This document shows positions 34,691 through 45,726 of a DNA stretch of 64,000 nt, one piece after another. Made by a program: the position numbers and the translations under genes. The number at the start of each line of letters is the position of its first letter. The first letter of the stretch is position 1. This stretch comes from Siphonodentalium dalli (taxonomy: Eukaryota; Mollusca; Scaphopoda; Gadilida; Siphonodentaliidae), in contig CP136065.1 of assembly GCA_032622095.1 (NCBI GenBank), forward strand, positions 67,917,675 to 67,981,674, read 5' to 3'. The notes beneath the pieces are model-generated. The model saw nothing but the letters and a program-made list of their open reading frames with translations. It did not search any database and was not told where the DNA came from.

Positions 34691-36660
34691 TAAAGAGTGG
34701 TCATTCCGGATAAATATAAGGTAGCGATAGAACAAAAGGGCTGGGTTTAATTTTATACAATGATCCGAAATGATTATTTGGAGAATGTTATATAGTCTGA
34801 GGAGATCAGTTTGATTAAAAATAAATGTAAACATAACCGCGTATTCAATTGTCCATGCCAATCTAATGATATTTGGAAAGATGTACATTACTTTGGCAGG
34901 ACAAAGTCCTTGTCATGTGTTAGAATCATAGAAGAACGCAATCTTATGTATTTATATAATTGGTGTAGGCAATGTTATGTGAGAGTATCTAGATATTGTC
35001 TCGGTTAATGTATAGTCTGCTATACGGTTATCTTGTAAACATCCAAATTGTTTTCCTGGTCGATTATGTTGTGTTTTTTTAAAGTGTGAGCAGTGTCTGT
35101 AAGTACACATACTTCCAATGCAGATGACGTTTTTCGGATTTCAGTTAATTACGAATTGCAATTTTTCAATTACGCTGCCCGTACTTATCTCATGTATGTT
35201 TTTTTCCCAATTTAAAGACATATTATGGACTTGTTCGGGTGCGTGAAACTGATAAGTTAGTACTCAGGTGCTATGCCAAGTGTGGGAATGTACCACTCTA
35301 CTAACATTACAGCAAATCTCAAGGAAAGTCACCATACCACTCCATAGATATCATCGTCTGAACTACGCATAATTGTAAATATTTACATCTCGATTCGGGA
35401 CGCAACAATCGGCGATAAACTAACGCAAATGATTTCGCCATCGAGAGTCACTGCATTTAACTAATAAATAAGAATGAAGATGTGTGTGCTGTAAATTTTG
35501 GTTAATATTCGTAAAAATAACTACTTTGAGCAAGATTATTCTCCATTTCTATATGATCGCACTACCGGATTGTTTCACATCACTTTAAATACACGGTTCA
35601 GCAATAAGGCTTGGTACAAAATGTTTTTGTACATCAGTTTTCTTGTTTCTATCCTCGGTCATGAGTGCGTCTGGACACGCTGATTGTAAGGCTGTGTGCC
35701 AGCTTACGACAGAATTATGTGTCGCTCATTGTATTCCCAATCGACCTGCCCTCGCGATAGATATGGTGACTGTATTAATGCAGTAAATCAAATCAAAATG
35801 GCTGTACATACATGATTAAGGTCGAATTGTGTATGGAGTTGCTTTATGAAATTTAACCAAATATCGAACAATGGGAACAGTCCCTTAGAATACCCCAACA
35901 ATGCAATAACAGTGCAACACCATTGCGTTATTATTCTGAAGATCGACAATCTGTCTATGTATCGACCTCTCTTGTCCCTGTGTATTAATAACGCCGACAT
36001 GCGGGTCGATTTGAGCCGTGTCCCGTAAACACATTATATATATTTAAAATTGTGAAATAAATGGTCATCTAAGAAAGTTTGTCAGGCATGTAATTAAATT
36101 AGCCAGCGATATGCATCCGTCTGCATTGGTTTAGTCTGTCGTCTGCTCACATTTCATGAATATCTATCCAGATGATTAATAAATAATTCCAATAATGTAT
36201 CCTTTCATAACTGAATCGGAGAATCCATTCAGTCAAAAGGTTTACAATAGACACCGTTCGCATAATGAATGACCGTCCAAAAAAACGTTTTCGCAGAATT
36301 GACGACAATCATGCTTGCGAGTCGCAGTAATGTGATTATGGTTCTGTGTGTAGTGATTATTTTGTACTTAATTATGTTTTTATCGGGTCATAACATAGCG
36401 ATTTGTGTTTCGCAAGATTCTCGCAAGATTGCCACAAATATAAATGAAAGAGTCAATGACACCGTAGCTCAACCTGGGAAGGAGTTATTTGTTTGCTGAG
36501 CAATGAATATAATGATAATAAAGGAAAGTAAACTAGAAGTCAACCCGAAAATCTATATGACGTCTGGTGACGGTCGGATGAGGTATATGGTCTGTAGGAT
36601 GATGATCGGATGAGGGAAATGATCTGCAGGGTGCGCCAATGATTTAGTCATACAAAGAGT
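34691..36660. other. No supported gene; contains one dispersed repeat copy
   Basis: The segment 35385-35594 is listed separately. A 76-codon frame at 36269-36499 contains a hydrophobic stretch (NVIMVLCVVIILYLIMFLSG) that could span a membrane, but there is no homology or splice context that I recognise. Confidence 0.4.
35385..35594 (+). repeat. Dispersed repeat, copy 2 of 3
   Basis: Collinear with 38056-38262: CTCGATTCGGGACGCAACAA, ATTTCGCCATCGAGAGTCA, TTCTCCATTTCTATATGA, GTTTCACATCACTTTAA. Class unknown. Confidence 0.65.
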
Positions 36661-36664
36661 AAAT

Positions 36665-37620
36665 TCAAAAATGGAGGCTGGTGCCATGTTTTTCATCCTA
36701 TTTCGGTCAAAATAGGAGGCTCCCATCTAGAGGCCATCCCAAAGATTCATATGCAGTTTGGCGATCATCAGATGAGGAATGTGATCTGTATGGTGCCAAC
36801 GGGTTCAGTCATGCAAAGAGTAATATCCAAGATGGCTGCCGGTGGCCATGTTTTTCATCGAAAATTGTTCAAATTTGATAACTCCCGTCTAGAGGGGATT
36901 CTAAACATGCCTGTAAATTTTCCAATGAATTCTTCAATAAATACGGGCTGCAGGGTATGCCGATGGATTCTAATGTGAAATCAAAGATGGCTGCTGGCGG
37001 CCATGTATTTTAATAAATTTCGGTCAAAATAGGAGGCTCCCATCTAGAGGTCACCCCGAAAATTCATATCAAATTTGGTGACGATCGGATGAGAGATGTG
37101 GCCTGTAGGGTGTGCCAAAATATTCCAAGATGGCCACTGGCGGCAAAGTTTTTCAACAAATTTCGGTCAAAATAAGAGGCTCCCATCTAGTTTGGTGATG
37201 ATCGGATGGGGGTGTGGTCTGCATGGTGTGCCAACTGATTTAGTCATGGAAATAGTAAACTCCAAGATGGCTGCCGGCGGCCACGTTTTTCATCGAAAAT
37301 CGTTCAAATTCGATAGCTCCCATCTACAGGTGATCGTACTCGTGTCTGCACAAAATTAAAAAATTATCTGGCCATAAATACGGGCTGTAGGGTGTGCCGA
37401 TAGATTCAACTTAAAAATCTAAGATGGCTTCTGGCGGCCATGTTTTTCACCGAAATTCAGAAACATTCGATCGGATAAGGGATGCGGCATGTAAGGCGTG
37501 CCGACGGAAATTGTCGATGAACGCACGGGCAGACGCCCGCACGACCGGGCGCACGGACGACGTACGCCAACCCATGGCAATAGCTCAAACTTTACGTTGT
37601 AAACTTGAGCTAAAAAAAAC
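36665..37620 (+). repeat. Tandem repeat, about 140-158 bp units, ending in a hairpin
   Basis: Six units start near 36668, 36827, 36984, 37125, 37262 and 37420, each with CCAAGATGGCTGCCGGCGGC, then GTTTTTCATCGAAA or TTTCGGTCAAAATAGGAGGC, then CTCCCATCTAGAGG. The array ends in a GC-rich stretch (CGCACGGGCAGACGCCCGCA) and a hairpin TAGCTCAA...TTGAGCTA (37581-37611) followed by AAAAAAA. The terminal hairpin suggests a transposon end, but no diagnostic boundary was found. Confidence 0.7.
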
Positions 37621-38055
37621 TAAGGTCACATGGCGATCACAATTTAAGGACATAATCTCAAAGCCATCTCACACACTGAAGAGATGAGAAACGATCGCGA
37701 ACTTATTACCATATGATGTATCTGTTGTCGCTCATTATTCGAAAGATATCTATTGAAGACCCATGACGACTTGAAGCATGAAATTATTCTACCTTTGGTT
37801 ATACTGGTCGTGTTCTGGGATCAGCATAGGTCGATAAAACGTAACATACATTTATATTGTATATATCGCATATACAGAGTTGTTCAGCTTCAATTTAGAA
37901 ATATAGCGTCCTGACTATACTCCATTACTGTATATTCCTGATAAGAGCGTTTGCCTCCCTTGTTTTTTTGCGAAATGTATAATATCACCGAAAATATGAG
38001 GCAAATCGACCGTACCTCAATAGAAAACATTGTCCGAATTACACGCAATTGGCAG
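37621..38055. other. AT-rich sequence, nothing recognised
   Basis: No supported gene or repeat. Confidence 0.45.
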
Positions 38056-38262
38056 TATTTATTTCTCGATTCGGGACACAACTATTGGCGATAAATTAAC
38101 GTAAATGGTTTCGCCATTGAGAGTCAATGCATTTAATGAATATATACGAATGACGGTGTTTGTGTTGCCAATTTAGATATACTATTTGTAACAATAACTA
38201 CTTTTAGCAAGAATATTCTCCATTTCTATTTGACCGGAGTGTTTCACATCCCTTTAATGTTA
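38056..38262 (+). repeat. Dispersed repeat, copy 3 of 3
   Basis: Collinear with 35385-35594 in the same orientation about 2.7 kb downstream. Confidence 0.65.
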
Positions 38263-38584
38263 TATTATAACACTATGTGGGGGATCTTTTATGGCTCCCG
38301 GTTATTGTTATACATGCAATGTTTCTGAGTCTATTTTAATTCCTCATTAGGTTATGTTGTGTAAAATAGCATGTTTGGAATGGGAAATGCCACATGAATG
38401 TTGCTGTTTTGTGTGGTATTGGATTTGCTATATAATTATTTCATATAGTTTCAATAGGTTTGAGGGACATAAAAAACAATGTTGTATTCTTAAGACAATT
38501 GCTTGTATTTTGTATTTGGTTTTAAGAACTATTTCAACAAAACAAATCGGAACATGATATTGTATTAGATTTTGTATGTGGTTG

Positions 38585-39325
38585 TAAATGGAGGTCTGGG
38601 ACACTGAATGTTCATACTCACCGGCAAGGCGTGTTTTCACAATTGTCGACTATCCGATCGTCCGCGATCAACGACAACTGGAACTAAGATATTTTCTTCT
38701 GGCACAAGACTATCCACAAAAACTGGTTTTAAACGGTATTGAACAAGCGAAACAAATCCCTCCATCAGAACTCAGAAGGGATTGAATGCAGGAAGGTAAT
38801 CTAGAAATAATACCTTTAGTGGTCACGCATAACCCACGTCACCGAACATAGTGCAAACAGCTAAGGCATTAATGTCTAAATTAGAATGCAGCCATAAAAC
38901 GAGAGACCTACATGTAATAGAACAAGAAAACAACCCAGAGCAAGCGACAACCGCACAACAATAAGAAAATCATCACGAGAGCTCGTTTCGACAGCATAAA
39001 ACGAACATCAGGAAGCTCACGGAAATGCGGGGACTCGAGATGTGGTATGTGTAAAACAGGATCTACAAGCAGAATAATAAAGGGCAAATCCCTGATATTT
39101 ATGAATGGAAAAGAGGTTCGGCAAAACGAAGATATGATCTGCAAAACTCGCAACCTGGTTTACCTGATTGTTTGCCCAGGTTGTAAAGAGCATTATATCG
39201 GCGAAACTGGCAAATTCTTCTTGCGAAAAATATCAGCCCTCGGTCAACACAACAAAACGTTCACAAGTTTTATACTAGTAGAATATGATCTATACGGCAT
39301 AACTCGAGTAGAATGTATGGCATGA
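38585..39325 (+). pseudogene. Penelope-like retroelement remnant (RT end plus GIY-YIG)
   Basis: This is the C-terminal part of a Penelope-like element polyprotein, in which a reverse transcriptase is followed by a linker and a GIY-YIG endonuclease that nicks target DNA. Frame 38588-38785 gives RYFLLAQDYPQKLVLNGIEQ, the pattern after the RT core. Directly after an in-frame TGA (38783) the same frame continues with EGNLEIIPLVVTHNPRH. After a region with stops, the same frame resumes from about 38960 with RKCGDSRCGMCKTG (a cysteine cluster) and then MICKTRNLVYLIVCPGCKEH, YIGETG, which match the zinc-binding linker and GIY-YIG core (VYL for GIY, YIG conserved). Two or more stops and the missing RT core show it is dead and 5'-truncated. 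Family assignment is from motif memory, not a search. Confidence 0.75.
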
Positions 39326-41925
39326 TCTTATATACAGAAATACAAAGTATGGGTATATGGTAATATAGCAATTATTCTGCGCTCAATATCGCAATATTAA
39401 GCGCAACATATTGTCTTTATTGCGCTATAATCGCGCCTTTTACCGAATTAAGCGAGCTCTATATCGCAATAAAGTCGAGCCTAAATATACCATTTCGTCT
39501 GACTGGTACTGTAAGTAGATGCCGCGAGGAAGTGAAAACTGGTTCCTGGACATACACCCCATTCAACGAGATATTATGCTTGCTGTATGTGGAGGGTCTA
39601 AGCGATGAATTTAATTTTAGTTTATCTCAACGAGCTGCGATCAAGATACATAAGTCATTATTTCCATAAAAGTCTAAAACACATTGAAGCTAGCCGACCT
39701 ATTTAATAGCGGTTATAAACGAAAGGTGACTAATCTTACCCTGTTTATCAAGAAAACCCAAACCAATAACGATCAACTCCTAAGGCACACCAAAAACCCT
39801 ATACCAAGCCGACCCCAACACCGATTACTGACCACATAACCCATATTAGATTGTCATGTATTTATGCACTTAATGCATTGCACGCATGCACTTTCCAAAA
39901 TATTGTACACCTTTGTTAAAGTATAACTGTGCGCATATTCCACTCTATACATGTATGTCAAAACGACATTACATTGAAGCTAACTGAATTGGAGAAGTAT
40001 AGCTTCGTCACACCAATGATATTAACATGATAGCTGAATGAGCATACATGGCACAACAGCATGCATGCAATTTAGCAGAACTACTTGACAATGGATATTT
40101 TTGATCACTTTTAAATTAGGGTGGATCATCAATTAATCTCTACTCTACTCTAATATACGTCACTGTTGGTACTTGTTTCTCTATAACTATTTCACAGTTG
40201 GGGTGGACCCAACTCAAAAGTGCATTATTTTTGTGACTTTGTGAGTCGATATCGCAGTAAACTTTGAATTGATAACCCAAAAGAAATTCCATGATTGTTA
40301 GCGATGCAAATAAAAATCGACTCAACAAAGTCGCCCAAATCAGTCCGTCGCGAGCTGCGACAATAACCTCATTGAAATACATTATTAAAGGGTTACTGTC
40401 CGCCAATTTCAATAAATTTCCGACAATAACAACGGTCTAATATCGATAATGTATAGAAAGGTAAGTAATTTGAGTCGAAGATGTATTCTGTAAACGTTAA
40501 GGTTAAAATTAAAGTTAATAATTTGATATAAATTTAATTTATGGCTCGAGCCATACATTAATTACGAATTTCCGTGTACAAGATGTCATCAAGTTAATTG
40601 ACGGAAAGTGGACTGGGCAACGCGTTACCTTCATACTTAAACCGCCTTTCTCTATTTCTAAGTTTATACAAGAAAACTGAAATATCGGGTGCATATTATT
40701 TAATTGTATGGTCTCCACGTCCTCGATATCAAATTGTATTAATTAGATATGACATTTTTTTGTCCAAAATAGCATGTTATCCAACTAGGCTAATATCGCC
40801 CTTAAACCGACTAATATCGATATGCGACATCACGGGCGTACTGTTTTATGGTTTAATTATGTTATAGCGTTACCATATTATCAACATAAGATGATGTTTT
40901 AATACGAAGTATGTGTTTGGTATCTGGTGTGGGCCCGCTCTGTATGGTACTCCACAGGAAATGAGCCTGATTTTTTCCCTTGAAAACAGTCTTCTGCACT
41001 TCCAGGACAAAATTTCTAAATTTATACGATATATATTCTTTATTTTTTACTATATCTTACATACATCTATGTTCTATGAGCTCATAATGTGATTATAAAC
41101 AGTCATTCGCCCTGTCATGGTTAGCTGTGGGGACGAAGACGGCCAATTTCGGCAAAAAAATGTTAAAATGAGAATTGTTCATAGTCAGTGCAAGGGAGAC
41201 AATTTAACTTGTGACAACCCAGTCAAAGTACAGACATATATCTCCCACTATTTCTGTATTATGGAACAAAGCAGTAATGTGTTGCTTATCAATGATAATG
41301 GCGCAGCAGAATTTGTAGTGCAGTCCCCCTCAAAATAGTGAAAATGGCTAGAAATTGTGTATTTCTACCTTAAGCTTCCAACTGCTTCGCAGCCATGCAC
41401 GCTTGTATGAAGAGAACTCACTTCAATGTGCAGTCAAAGGCGTCTTACATATGTTGAGAGCGGTCAGTGTCAGATAGGAGCACCACAGCGTTGGAGAGTT
41501 ATATGGACGTGATTGCTGTGTTAAGACTTCGAATGCTAGCATTGTAGACATTTATGCAATTTGTACATATGTGTTTAATTTATATTTTATTTTATATTTC
41601 CAGACTATATGCAGGTGAATATATATGATGTATCAATATGTATTAGCATGTTCACAATGTATTGTTTGGTTCCTGTATCAAACACATATTACAGGTTGGC
41701 GTATGCATGTGATTATAACTGTTTGACATCGCAGCGATTGAGTATTCAATGTTTACACGAATCTATAGTTCGGAATGAAATAGACTAACATTTACCGGTA
41801 TCTAGTAAGTTTGCAGCAATAACCAGTCAAAACATTCCAAACAGTATCGTTCGCGCTGTACATATTCTGCATGCTTTATCGTGCGAAGCGGAAACTCACT
41901 GCATGGACAACCATTCATTGCTATA
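39326..41925. other. No supported gene
   Basis: A cluster of short self-complementary GCGC/ATATCGCAATA phrases lies at 39390-39470. A 73-codon frame at 41117-41338 and a 90-codon minus-strand frame at 40140-40412 show no recognisable domain. Nothing else is identified. Confidence 0.4.
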
Positions 41926-42203
41926 CAATTGCCATGGTCATAAAAGGGGAATTAGGGCTCCCTGGGTGCTTGCTTCCCTCAAATTGTGAACTTATTGACT
42001 TAAAATTGGGTAAAAAACCCTATTTTCATATGATCAGCATTACTGTCCCATGAATTTATGTCTACACCCCGTAGCTGTAGTAAATTTCAGTAAAGAGGCA
42101 TATCCTGCACAGATATACAGCATGTCTATAACAAGTCATGAAAAGGGAATTACTGGGGGCCTGCTTCCCGCATATGATGGGAATATATAGACTCGAAAGT
42201 TGA

Positions 42204-43693
42204 CCTGACCACAGGGTTCGCGCTGCCGGTAGCCAAATTAGCCAATGGCCAATCTTTTTCGAATTTGGCTAATAAAAATTTCAATTGGCTAAACTTTTGG
42301 CTAAACTTTTTTTTATCCCAAATGGAGACGGAAAGCTAACTAAAAAATCGCTGAATAGATCGACATTCAAGACGAAATTAGGCGACGAAAGTATTTTGTA
42401 CAGGGTCCGCGCTGGACCAAAATTTACTTTTGCCAAATGAAAATATTTTTTGCCAAATTATTTTAGAATTTGCCAAATGCTATCCCTGATAGTATAATTT
42501 TCTGCAACATCGAGTCTTATTTTGTGGTTTATCACCCAACAATAAACCAATCATCGAACAATAAAACTGTAGAAGGGTTGCTTCATCAGAAGGGCACATT
42601 ACAAGAGAATTAGCTATGTAAACGCCACCACCACACTAAATACGGGTAATCCCTTCACCCACCGATACTAATGCTATCAGATTAACTGCATCTTAATAAA
42701 GGTGTTAACTTTTCCTAGACCTTATAAAACACCACTAATATGATTGTGAGAGTTTCCTGAAATGAATGGTATTGATTGAACAATATTTTTCAACTTTCTT
42801 GAGGAATTAAAAAGTGACTTGCCAAAACTTTGCCAAATGAAAATATTTTTTGCCAAATGTGAATTATTTTTGCCATTGGCAAATTTGGAAAGTGGCAGCG
42901 CGAAACTTGATTTCGTACCACGGAAATATCGTACCGTAACGGTGGCGTTGATTGAATCGTGACGGCTGTACAAAGGGAACTTTACTTACTTTGCATATAA
43001 TCAAACTTCACGAGACAGCAAAAGGTAAGCTCTAACATTTAACCAACCTACTCGTCAAACCGCTTACGCTATATACTGGTTATGTAATTTATTTTGTTGA
43101 TTAGGCAGTCTGCAAGATAATTTAGATAAATTACCTAAATGCTTTGTTCCTTACAGACGAGCAGTTCTTAACTCAATGGTTACGTAATGTGTCATTAACT
43201 GCATCCCGTCTAATAACCTGGCTTCACACCATAAAAGGTTTGAATACAATAGATATTCAACAGGTATCACCTTACTATAATAACTTCAATAAGCAATAGC
43301 GACCGCCATGGCGTCATCGACATAGCGTTATTACAATTGGTTTAGCGGATTTGTGTGATTATATAGAATCCCGCAGTATTCTATATTCATGTTTTATGAA
43401 TTGATCTGCCTGTGTGATACCTATGTCCGTATAATATTGTTTTTAAAGTTGTTTTTGTGTTGTTTTAATTATGTTTTTTTTCTGAGTAACAAATAAAGTT
43501 TAAAACAAATATTTTAGCCATTAATTGTGAACCGCCCAGAAAATATATTTTCAGTTAATTTGACCAATTTTTTTTATTAATTTGGGCAAAAACCATTTGG
43601 CCAAAGGTTTTTTTCATTTGGCTAATAAAATTTTCATTTGGCTAAACTTTTGGCCACAAGATTTTTCGGTCCAGCGCGAACACTGCCTGACCC
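42204..43693. mobile_element. hAT-type DNA transposon inserted in the satellite
   Basis: The element proper is 42212-43685 (1474 bp). Ends are CAGGGTTCGCGCTG and, inward from the right, CAGTGTTCGCGCTG, flanked by an 8-bp duplication CCTGACCA/CCTGACCC (42204-42211, 43686-43693) with one mismatch. CAGGG-type ends and an 8-bp duplication define the hAT superfamily. Subterminal TTTGGCTAA and GCCAAAT phrases occur at both ends. The satellite resumes immediately to the right (GGAATGTGTGTCTCCACCC). No transposase domain was recognised in the interior, part of which is a second, nested insertion, so this copy is non-autonomous or gutted. Confidence 0.85.
42393..42917. mobile_element. Nested hAT-type MITE inside the larger hAT element
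   Basis: The element proper is 42401-42909 (509 bp). Ends are CAGGGTCCGCGCTGG and, inward from the right, CAAGTTTCGCGCTGCC, flanked by ATTTTGTA (42393-42400) and ATTTCGTA (42910-42917), an 8-bp duplication with one mismatch. Its subterminal TTGCCAAATG repeats resemble those of the host element, so it is a relative. No coding region is evident; the 83-codon minus-strand frame at 42722-42973 crosses the right boundary. Confidence 0.8.
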
Positions 43694-45387
43694 AGGAATG
43701 TGTGTCTCCACCCGCAGCTCTACTATATTTGATTGTATGGACATCTTCTGCAGATATATATATACAATAAAAAATTACAAAGGGAAATAGGGGTCATTGT
43801 GGGCTTGCTTCCCTCGTGTGGTGTACTTATTAGCTTAAAATCTGTTTTAAAAAAACCCCTACTTTCATATTATCAGCATCTCTGTCCCATGAATGTGTAT
43901 CTCCACCCGGGAGCTCTAGTAAATTTCATTAAAGGGACATCTCCTGCATAGATGTGTAACATGTCTTTGTCACAAAAAGGGAATTAGTGGGTGACTGGAG
44001 GGTCTGTTCCCTCATATGGTGGGCCTATATACACTCACAAACTGATGAAAAAACATTTCCAAATCAAATGCATATCCGCATCCCTGTCCCATGAATGTGT
44101 ATCTCCACCCTGGTGCTCTAGTATATTTGATTAAAGGGATATCTTCTGCACACATATTAGCAAGTTCCATTGTCGTACAATGGAATCTGGGGTCCCTGGG
44201 GGCTTGCTTCCCTCATGTGGTATACTTATTGACTTAAAATTGTATAAAAAACCTTACTTTCATACATCAGCATCCTTGTCCCGCGAATTTATATCTCCAC
44301 CGGATCGATAGTACAATGCAGTAAAGGGACAATGGGGGTTAATGGAGGTATACTTCTCCATATCGTGGACCTATATAGATTCAAATAAATTAAGAAAAAC
44401 ATATTCCAAATCATTATCTGTGTGACCCACCGGAGCACTAGTATATTTGATTGAATGGAAATCTCCTGCACGTATATATATATAATTTACATGGTCATAA
44501 AAAGGGAATTTGGGGTCCCTGGGGGCTTGCTTCCATCATATGGTGTACTTATTGCCTTAAAATTGGGTAAAAACCCCTATTTTCATATTATCGGCATCAA
44601 TCCCATGTTTTTATGTCTCAACTCGGAGCTCTTGTATAATTCAGTAAAGATACATATCCTGCACAGATATATAGCATGTCCATGGTACAATCAGGGAATT
44701 AGGGGTTACTGGGGGTCTGCTTCCCTCATATGGTGGGCACATATAGACTCGAAAATTAAAGAAAAACACATTCCAAATGATTACCAGCATCCCTGCCCCA
44801 TTAATGTGTGCCCCATCCAGAGATCTAGTATATTTGATTAATGGGACATATTCTGCAGAAATAAATACAATTTCAATGGTCATAAAAAGGGAATAAGGGG
44901 CCCCTGGGGCCTGCTTCCCGCACATGGTGAACTTATTGACGTGCGAATACTCTAGTACATTTCAGTAAAGGGACATCCCCTGCACAGATATATAGCATGT
45001 CCATGTTAAAACAAATGTTAATTAGGGGTGACTGGTGGTCTGCTTCCCTTATATGGTGGGCCTATATATACTAAAAAAAATATTTCCAAATGCATATCAG
45101 CATCCCTATCCCATGACCCCGGAGCACTAGTATATTTTATTAAAGGGATATCACATCTCCTGCACACTCATACAAATGTATACTATTTCCATCGGCAAAA
45201 AAGGGAATTAGGGGTCCCGGTGGGCTTGCTTCCCTCACAGGGTGTACCTATTGAGTTAAAATTGGGTAAAATCCCCTATTTTAAACCCCTGTTTCATATC
45301 AACATAGTACTGGCCATACCATAGACCCGTATGATTCTCATTTGGAAAACTGACTATAGGTGGACTTCGATAAGATAAGAAGGTTAT

Positions 45388-45726
45388 ATGCTTTCAAAAA
45401 AAGTTGGTAGACGTCACAGAAAGTTTCTAAGTTGTCATGAAAGTGTTAAAAGTACATGCAAGTTATCAGATTCCACAACATATTCCGATAATTTCTTGTT
45501 GATCGATGGCCTGTCTGGTCGGGATTTGGAGGATATTTCCGTTGGCACTGATGACACTCAAACACAGCACGTTGTTGGACAGAGTGTTCCTAAAACATCG
45601 GAGATACCTTCACAGTCTCGGTTTGTAAACATTTCGCCGACGAATGATCTTCAAAGTTTCAATGCAGAGCAGGAATATTTCATTACCAAACGGACAACAG
45701 AGTATGATATGCCACTACTGAAGTAG
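45388..45726 (+). CDS. Hypothetical 112-codon frame, receptor-tail-like
   Basis: I do not recognise a family. The frame is open for 112 codons and ends in TAG. It starts with a basic cluster (KKVGRRHRK, residues 4-12), continues Ser/Thr/Asp-rich (for example LSGRDLEDISVGTDDTQTQ) and ends QEYFITKRTTEYDMPLLK. That layout is like the cytoplasmic tail of a single-pass receptor, with a juxtamembrane basic patch and tyrosines near the C-terminus, so it could be a terminal exon. Against this, no polypyrimidine tract or convincing acceptor site precedes it, an in-frame TAA lies 12 nt upstream of the ATG, and it sits just right of a satellite. It may be chance or a gene relic. Confidence 0.3.
   Translation: MLSKKVGRRHRKFLSCHESVKSTCKLSDSTTYSDNFLLIDGLSGRDLEDISVGTDDTQTQHVVGQSVPKTSEIPSQSRFVNISPTNDLQSFNAEQEYFITKRTTEYDMPLLK

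Larger units (their letters stand above)
41925..45330 (+). repeat. Dimeric satellite array, about 150-200 bp monomers
   Basis: Two monomer types alternate. Type A carries GGGGGCTTGCTTCCCTCATA, GTGTACTTATTGACTTAAAA and TTGGGTAAAAACCCC (near 41960, 43795, 44190, 44515, 44895, 45215). Type B carries GGTGGGCCTATATAGACTC and ACACATTCCAAATCA (near 42175, 44015, 44360, 44735, 45055). Between them recur ATCCCTGTCCCATGAATGTG, AAATTTCAGTAAAGGGACAT and CTCCTGCACAGATATATA. The array is split by the hAT element at 42212-43685. Small open frames are repeat shadows. Confidence 0.8.

Noticed and set aside
36269-36499. Plus-strand frame with a hydrophobic segment
   Set aside because: No recognised family or exon context; hydrophobic runs are expected in AT-rich random frames.
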